A DNA stretch of 64,000 bases, taken from Euphorbia lathyris (taxonomy: Eukaryota > Streptophyta > Magnoliopsida > Malpighiales > Euphorbiaceae). Positions 58,501 through 64,000 of the stretch are shown here, piece after piece. Position 1 is the stretch's first letter; the number at the start of each line of letters is the position of its first letter. Below the pieces are notes generated by a model. It was given only the letters and a program-made list of their open reading frames with translations. It did no database searches and was not told the DNA's origin. The DNA lies in the NCBI RefSeq assembly GCF_963576675.1, contig NC_088919.1:44352501-44416500 (forward strand). Reading direction: 5' to 3'. The position numbers and the translations under genes are program-made.

Positions 58501-58680
58501 ACCTCCGATGGTTCCTGAGCCTACTATCTTACCCTTCTTGTTGTCTCCAAAACTTACGCTCCCTCCTCGTTTACGTTCAAACGTGATGAACTGAGTTTCA
58601 TCACCCGTCATATGCCTTGAGCATGCACTGTCAATATACTACATCTTTGACTTCTCGGCACATCTCAGGCTTACCTGCAT
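55552..58680 (-). pseudogene. pol: copia pol: protease, integrase, RT, RNase H
   Basis: The frame enters around SLRCAEKSKM and continues through the protease motif YIDSACSRHMTGD (DSA in place of DSG). TAG at 58641-58639 replaces the expected Trp before it, and TAG at 58437-58435 replaces an expected Gln (SVA-stop-LCDNG). From 58326 it is open for 924 codons. Landmarks: [15 protein letters not shown] with CHACQAGK (integrase zinc region), [16 protein letters not shown] and VVERKNRTL (D-D-E triad). RT has [40 protein letters not shown] and catalytic YVDDIIFG. RNase H has [21 protein letters not shown] and [10 protein letters not shown]. Integrase before RT establishes copia. It differs in frame from gag, so a programmed shift or mutation lies at the junction. 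Confidence 0.94.
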
Positions 58681-58685
58681 TGTAA

Positions 58686-60425
58686 CTAGTTACTTTTAGG
58701 TACCCAATTCTTTTTGGGTCCTGACTTGTTAGGTGCAACAGGTATAGCATCATACTTTATTTTATGGCGGCATACATGGACAGTATGGCCATTCTTTCCA
58801 CAGAAGTCACAACTGACCTTCTGTTTAGGATTTTTTACTGACTTGTCAGCACCCCAGTGCTGAGCATGCCAGCACACCTTAGTGGTGTGTCCTAACTTCC
58901 CACAAAAGTCACACTGGACTTTTCGCTGGGGATTCCATCTCTGCCGAGTACCTTGGTACTGAGTTCTCAAAGGAATGTTATTTTTATTTGGAACCTTTAG
59001 TTGGTTCTGGATGGTTGTGACGTCCTTCCTCAGTTTCTTTGAAACTGACTGGACTTCAGAGACATACTCATGCATGATCTTCATGTTATCATGCAGAGTC
59101 GAATTGTCCTGAAGAAGGTATCTGAGGTCACTTAGTTTGACCTCTTCCACTTCGTCACAGCGCCTGCTGAGTGCTCTAACTTTCTTATTACACTTCTTGA
59201 CAAGTGTATAGAGATCACTCAGGGCATTAACCATATCGTTTCTGAGCTGGGGAAGAGAAATTACCTCATTTGATTGTTCCTCATCATCTGATGCGATGGA
59301 TAGGTCAGCATGCTCAGAGACGCATGGCTCAGCAAGTTCGTCAGCCATGAAGCATATCTTCGCTGACTCGGTGGCCTCAGTTTCTGTGGATGAAGACTCA
59401 TCGTTGTCGCTCCAAGTAGCCACCATTGCTTTCTTCCCACTTTTCTTGTCTTTCCTCAGCGTGGGGCAGTTTGACTTAATGTGGCCAGTTTGATGGCACT
59501 CAAAGCATGTAATGGGCTTTGAGCTGTCCTTTCTGTATTTGCTATCACTTGAGTCAGCCTTATACTTATCAAACTTTCTGTAAGGCTTTTTAGAGTATTT
59601 GTCACTCTTCTTGAATAGCCTTTTCATCTTCCTTGTGAACATAGCCATCTCCTCATCATCAGTTGAACTCCCATCAGTGGAGTCAGCTTTCATGACAAGT
59701 GACTTCTGCTTCTTGTCTTCAGATTTTTCCTTCACCTCAAAGTTTTTCATGGATATCTCATGGGTCAGCAATGAACCGATGAGTTCGTCATATTTGTAGG
59801 TGGTTAAATCCTGAGCTTCCTCAACTGCTGTCTTCTTTGCTTGCCAGTCCTTCGGAAGACTCCTAAGTATCTTTTTGACTTGTTCTTCCTCAGTGAAGAT
59901 TTTCCCAAGTCTCTTGAGCTCATTTATGATGTTGGTGAACCTTGCGTTCATGTCTGAAATGCCCTCATCATTGTTCATCTCGAACAGCTCGTACAGTCTC
60001 ATCTGCTGATTCACCTTGGATTCTTTCACTTTATTTGTTCCCTCGTAGGTGACTTCCAGCTTTTTCCAGATCTCTTGTGCCGACTCGCAACCTGAGATTT
60101 TGTTATATTCTGCAGCATCGAGCGCACAGTGAAGCATATTGATAGCTGAAGCATGGTTTTGAAGCTTCTTAAGATCATCCTCTGTCCATTTGGCCTCAGC
60201 TTTTATAACTGTTTAGCCAGCCACAACCTCGACAGGTACAAACGGGCCTTGGACTATAGATAGCTAGGCACTCATGTTTGTAGCCTGAATGAAGTTCTTC
60301 AACCTATTCTTCCAGAAGGTATAGTTTGACCCGAAGAATAGGGGAGGCCTAGTAATGGACAGCCCCTCAGGTAGTATTTGAGTTGTTTGGTTTCCAGGGA
60401 GAAACCGAGTGCTGTTTTCGCCCAT
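58686..60425 (-). pseudogene. gag: copia gag
   Basis: Start at MGENSTRFLPGNQTT (60425). The N-terminus has RPPLFFGSNYTFWKNRLKNF, a typical Sirevirus/copia gag opening. Two in-frame stops follow: TAG at 60266-60264 (Trp expected) and TAA at 60215-60213. The rest is open: the UBN2-type region (EIWKKLEVTYEGTNKVKESK, YELFEMNNDEGISDMNARF, KILRSLPKDWQAK). Zinc knuckles follow: CFECHQTGHIKSNC, then CDFCGKLGHTTKVC and CDFCGKNGHTVHVC near the C-terminus, separated by an acidic stretch and a coiled-coil-prone stretch. Three knuckles and the long acidic spacer fit Sireviruses. The frame stops at 58686, just before protease in another frame. Confidence 0.92.
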
Positions 60426-60473
60426 GGTAGGGATCAGCTCAAGGTTGTTAGACCTTTTAAAGTGAGCTTTTAT

Positions 60474-60485
60474 GCTCTAATACCA
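60474..60485 (-). promoter_or_regulatory. copia primer-binding site
   Basis: The minus strand reads TGGTATTAGAGC, two nucleotides inside the 5' LTR, one mismatch from the initiator tRNA-Met PBS (TGGTATCAGAGC). Confidence 0.85.
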
Positions 60486-60487
60486 CT

Positions 60488-61826
60488 TGTTGGTCCCTTG
60501 TAAGGTTGCAAGTATAGTTCCAAGGGGGGGGGGGTTAGGAACTATTTAAACTTTTTTCGCAATTAGGGCAAACTTCTTTTTCTAAAGAAAAAGGTTTTAA
60601 CAGCGGCGCTGAGTAAACAGTAAGATACTGGCTTAGTCAACAGGTGACTAGGTCAGTTTCTTAGCTTGAGTCTGGAGATAGCACTTGGAGTCTATTCCTG
60701 AGCTCAGACGTTTAACGCGCACAACTCAATTTGACCTCTTTAGTTGGTCAGTTTTGATTATTTAAAGCAAGCAATATAAATAAGGAGTTAAGGTAAGAAA
60801 TACTTCACTCAGCAGATTTATCCAGGTTCGGCTTCTTCTAAGCCTACGTCCTGTCCCCGGAACACGTTCCGAGATTTCAAATCCTCTACTGAGCTCTTTA
60901 AAGGTAGAGCCTCAAACCCTTTACAATATCAGCAATTGAGTATGATAAGAGTACCTTCCTCTATACTTCTACTCAATCCTAATCTCTCCGCTGAGTACTT
61001 AAAATCGAGTACTCAGCCTCTCCTTTCTATCTCTAGAAATGATAAGTGTTTTGTCCTAATACAAAGATGTGCTAAGACACTTTAGACGATTTACAATCAC
61101 TCTAGACTTTTACACAGATATGAGAAATGTAGTGTAAGAATTTTGATTTGCTTCTTGCTTGCAGAACTTGTAGAGATTTGGTCAGCGTAATGGCTTGATC
61201 AAGTTCTGTATCTTGTGAAGCTTGTGATGGCACTATTTATAGAGACGTCTAGGTCATCGGTCATTTCGAAATTCGAAATAACCGTTGGAGGGAAACGGCT
61301 ATGTGTCGTTGTCATCCTGACTTGTACAGAGCTCTCGGCCAATCACAATCGTGTATCTTCTGTCCTCGGTCAGCTCAGCAGATGGTCTCTCCTTTTATGG
61401 TAAAGTCAACTGGACAGCATACTGTGTCGTCTGAACTTTGCCAAAAGAGGAAACACTTTGTCTGAAAGTTTTCCTTTGCCAGCTGCTGTCTTGTACGCTT
61501 TGTCGAGACTACTCAGCAGCTTCATTGTGAAGTTGTTCCTGAAGGTCTTCTAGATCCTTCCGTTTGCTGAGTTGCGTTTTGTTCAAAACGGCAACGTCTT
61601 GACATACACGGGCCGAGTGTACTGAGTTGTTTGACTTGGGCCTTGGCTTCCGTATTAGGCTTGGGCCTTCCAATCCTTATGACTTATAACATTTATACTC
61701 AACATTGAACAAACACATTAGTAGAATAAATCAAAGCATTTAAACTTAGTGTGTTTAGAATATGTATTTTACTTTATACTTAAACAATTTTGTCAAATCA
61801 AAATTATGTGGAAAGGTGTTTCAACA
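60488..61826 (-). repeat. copia 5' LTR (right)
   Basis: Same length and termini; TATA box at 61242-61233; 11-G run at 60524-60534. Only scattered substitutions separate the two LTRs. Confidence 0.95.
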
Positions 61827-61831
61827 AAGGA

Positions 61832-62130
61832 GTGTCGACCAGTCGACCTCTAGGGCCTATCATCCAAGAGGAGGGAATGAAAAAATCCTAACTGGATTCT
61901 CGACAGGTCTCCTATTGCCAACACCATCAGGAGCCTATGGACCCCAACACCAACGGTTCCTCGATGAGATTAGCATGCAGTTTAGTCAGAACCTCAACCA
62001 GGTTTAACGTGATATGGATGGCATTAGAGCAGAGAACGCAACAGAAATGGCGGAGATGAAAGAAAAAGTTAGAAGTGGCAGATGAGGTTATACGCCATGC
62101 CAATCGAGAAAACATGTAGTCCATACATAT
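61832..62130 (+). pseudogene. gag-like N-terminal fragment of the old gypsy-like element
   Basis: A plus-strand frame starting within RSVDQSTSRAYHPRGG and passing through QHQRFLDEISMQFSQNLN ends at a TAA near 62005. A polar, helix-prone segment follows (AENATEMAEMKEKV in another frame). The position directly after an LTR/leader suggests a gag N-terminus. No capsid core or later domain is present, so the assignment is weak. Confidence 0.3.
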
Positions 62131-62534
62131 AAAGGGCGAGTAATGGTGTGTGGAAAGGATCGGTACTCCAGCTCCAAAGTGGCCGTTATATCCAATATAT
62201 TTAATGTGTTTCTAACCGAGTTGCAAAAAAAGGGCTTACAACTAAGTTCGCCACATGTAAATTAATCACAAATTTTATTTTATCAAAGTGTCTAAAATAT
62301 TTACTGTGTTACTAATATAGTTAGAAGTAATCAACAACAATGTACAAAACTACTTCAGTTTTTCGACAAACTTGTTTAGAAGGGTCTAAATTGGCATTTA
62401 AATAACAATCAAACTGGTTTTTTAAAATTTTCGGTAATGTAAGGCTAAAATTGATCTTACTTGTAAACATTAAGATTACATTTACACAATTTTATACATT
62501 AAAACTAAATACACATTTAAATTTAGACTTATTA

Positions 62535-62640
62535 AATTTAAGCCTTAGAATGTTTTGAATCTCCATCATATGATTCTAATAAGCCTAAATCTAACGGTGA
62601 ATGACCAAATTCATTTGGTTATATTCAAGATCCAAGTGAA
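62535..62640. repeat. single arm related to the MITE at 23916-24096
   Basis: TGATTCTAATAAGCCTAAAT followed by CTAACGGTGAATGACCAAAT matches one arm of that foldback; the other arm is missing. The rest of 62150-63440 shows no gene. Confidence 0.5.
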
Positions 62641-63440
62641 CACTATTGTCTCTAATTATTAGCGATCTAGTCCATTGCATCTATTTAACTCTTATAATTT
62701 CTCTAGAAAGAGATTCTTTTCCGTGTGGCAAAGCCGGTCTATGGCTCGAGGGGCTTCGATCCCCCAGCCGCAAGCTCCATCCATGAGTAGTAGTGGTTGA
62801 CAACCCCCTAGTTTTAATTTGTGTTGGTGTATTTGTAGTATTGTCTCAATATTTTAAGATGGTTGAGTTGGTTAAGATGTATCTCTTAATGTAAGAGATC
62901 ATGCACACGTCTTAAAAAAAAAAAACAACCAAGGTCAGGGTATGTGGTTTTAATATTAGAGAATACGAGTTTTACAGTTGAGCAAGTAACAACTTCCTTT
63001 TTAATCTCTTCTCTGAATTATAATAGTATTCTAAGACACGTGAAACACATCTTCCGCATGCAACTTACTTTTTTTGCAATCGATTGATTAATTGATTACA
63101 TTTTACGCGAGTTCAATGAGCTAATTGAACATTTTATGCAAGTTGAGTGAGATATTGAGACACTTTAAAAGTTTATGGGCCAATCAATCTTTTTGGACAA
63201 GTTCAGGGGGTAAATGATGTATTAAGCCAATTTTTGGCATTGACATCTTATAAATAGAAAATGTAGTTGTTTAGCTAAATGTACATAATCACAAAACTCT
63301 AGAAGTATACTATTCTTCATCTCCTTCCTCGATAACTCTGCTTACATAGGCATTAGAGGAAGATCGCTAAATCTCAACCCCTCTTTGATCATTTTTCTAT
63401 CTTATTTTAGAAAGTTGTCATTTCTCTATGCGCTTAAAAT
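62641..63440. other. no gene seen; possible tRNA-related motifs
   Basis: GGCTTCGATCCCCC (62752-62765) resembles a pol III B box and TGGTTGAGTTGGTTAAGA (near 62861) resembles an A box followed later by an A run. The order is wrong for a tRNA gene and no cloverleaf could be drawn. Confidence 0.3.
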
Positions 63441-64000
63441 ACAATGCTTTAATGGTAAATGGCACATGGAGTTTAGTCTCGCTGCCTCCTGAAGCTAATT
63501 TGATTAATTGTCGGTGGATTTTTAAAATAAAAACTAAGGTGAACGACCAAGTAGAAAGGTAAGGCGCGGCTTGAGGCGAAGGGTTATCATAAGAGACCAT
63601 GTATTTATTATGCTAAATTTTTTAGTCCAGTGGTCAAACCAACCACCATTCGTTTCATTCTAACGTTAGCTGTTTTATTTGGTTAGCATATCATTCAACT
63701 GGATGTATCAAATGTCTTTTTACACGTTGATTTACAAGAAGTAGTATATATGTCACAACTACTTGGATTTATTGATCCTACACATCCCACACATGTATGT
63801 AAAATGCAGAAGTCTTTGTACGGCTTAAAATAATCTCCACGGATGCAATATGAAAAGCTCACCTCTAAGTTGCTTCTCTTTTCCTTTAAGGGCTTTAAAA
63901 CATATAGCTCTTTGTACTATTTTCATCGTGGACCTATTCGGTTATTTTGCTTGAAATATGTCAATGGTACAACAACCTGTCCAGTTCTTGGAATCTCAAT
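63440..64000 (+). pseudogene. degenerate copia reverse transcriptase fragment
   Basis: A plus-strand remnant of copia RT running off the window: NGTWSLVSLPPEANLINCRW and IFKIKTKVNDQVER, then a 2-nt deletion, a degraded KARLEAKGYHKRP stretch, [58 protein letters not shown] and KSLYGLK. In-frame TAG after LFG and TAA after YGLK, with further drift toward 64000. The YVDD region is not reached. It is unrelated in orientation and sequence to the Sirevirus copy, and much older. Confidence 0.85.

Larger units (their letters stand above)
50362..61826 (-). mobile_element. Sirevirus-type copia retrotransposon, 11.5 kb
   Basis: Two 1,339-bp LTRs (50362-51700, 60488-61826) with the 5-bp TSD AAGGA (50357-50361, 61827-61831). 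PBS matches initiator tRNA-Met. Gene order on the minus strand is gag with three zinc knuckles, protease, integrase, RT, RNase H (copia order), then a long env-position frame. The large gag, env-position ORF and several polypurine-like tracts before the 3' LTR are known Sirevirus traits. gag, protease and the env-position ORF carry nonsense codons; integrase-RT-RNase H is open. LTRs are nearly identical, so insertion is recent. Confidence 0.95.

Noticed and set aside
62720..62920. tRNA gene or SINE suggested by box-B-like and box-A-like motifs
   Set aside because: The boxes are in the wrong order and about 100 bp apart; no cloverleaf, no clear TSD.

Overview
The window is repeat-dense nuclear DNA of a flowering plant, most likely a eudicot. 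It is AT-rich and built almost entirely of plant-type transposable elements: an L1-type LINE, gypsy and copia LTR retrotransposons, Mutator-like elements (MULEs), a CACTA element and small foldback MITEs. I see no host housekeeping gene, tRNA or rRNA. The species cannot be named from the sequence. Insertions were delimited mainly by target-site duplications (TSDs) read directly from the sequence.

Layout. 1-1666: four units of a ~240-bp tandem repeat carrying two related MITEs and a foldback MULE. 2181-7780: a full-size L1 LINE on the minus strand with a perfect 15-bp TSD and broken ORFs. 8248-23875: an old inverted-repeat element split by a 14.7-kb tandem array (8657-23336) of the form LTR-internal-LTR-internal-LTR. 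The array belongs to a gag-protease-only gypsy-like element and has one TSD (ATAAC) around the whole. 23916-24096: a small foldback element. 24521-29660: another foldback, interrupted by a MULE (24750-29611, 9-bp TSD) with a DUF1985-type gene at one end and a MuDR-type transposase N-terminus at the other. A solo LTR (26758-28609) sits inside this MULE. 29929-30337: a short MULE-type MITE. 30341-32290: mostly low-complexity DNA with a 39-bp tandem repeat.

32291-62150: an old gypsy-like element split by two large young insertions. The first is a 16.8-kb Athila-type gypsy element (32500-49274, TSD AAGGG, minus strand). It contains a CACTA element (34591-37610), which itself contains a foldback MULE (35160-35310). 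The second is an 11.5-kb Sirevirus-type copia element (50362-61826, TSD AAGGA, minus strand). The right end holds MITE debris and an unrelated degenerate copia RT fragment running off the edge at 64000.

How the parts work together. Each LTR element supplies its own promoter (TATA boxes in the LTRs), primer-binding site and polypurine tract. The Athila element has gag-pol plus two intact, mutually paralogous ORFs beyond integrase. Each of these ORFs is preceded by a copy of the palindrome cluster plus TATA box that also occurs in the LTR, which suggests separate internal promoters; I rate this the most interesting observation. The gag-protease array has no reverse transcriptase or integrase and would depend on a partner element. 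Most long reading frames carry nonsense codons, many at expected Trp or Gln positions, as expected from cytosine deamination in methylated DNA.
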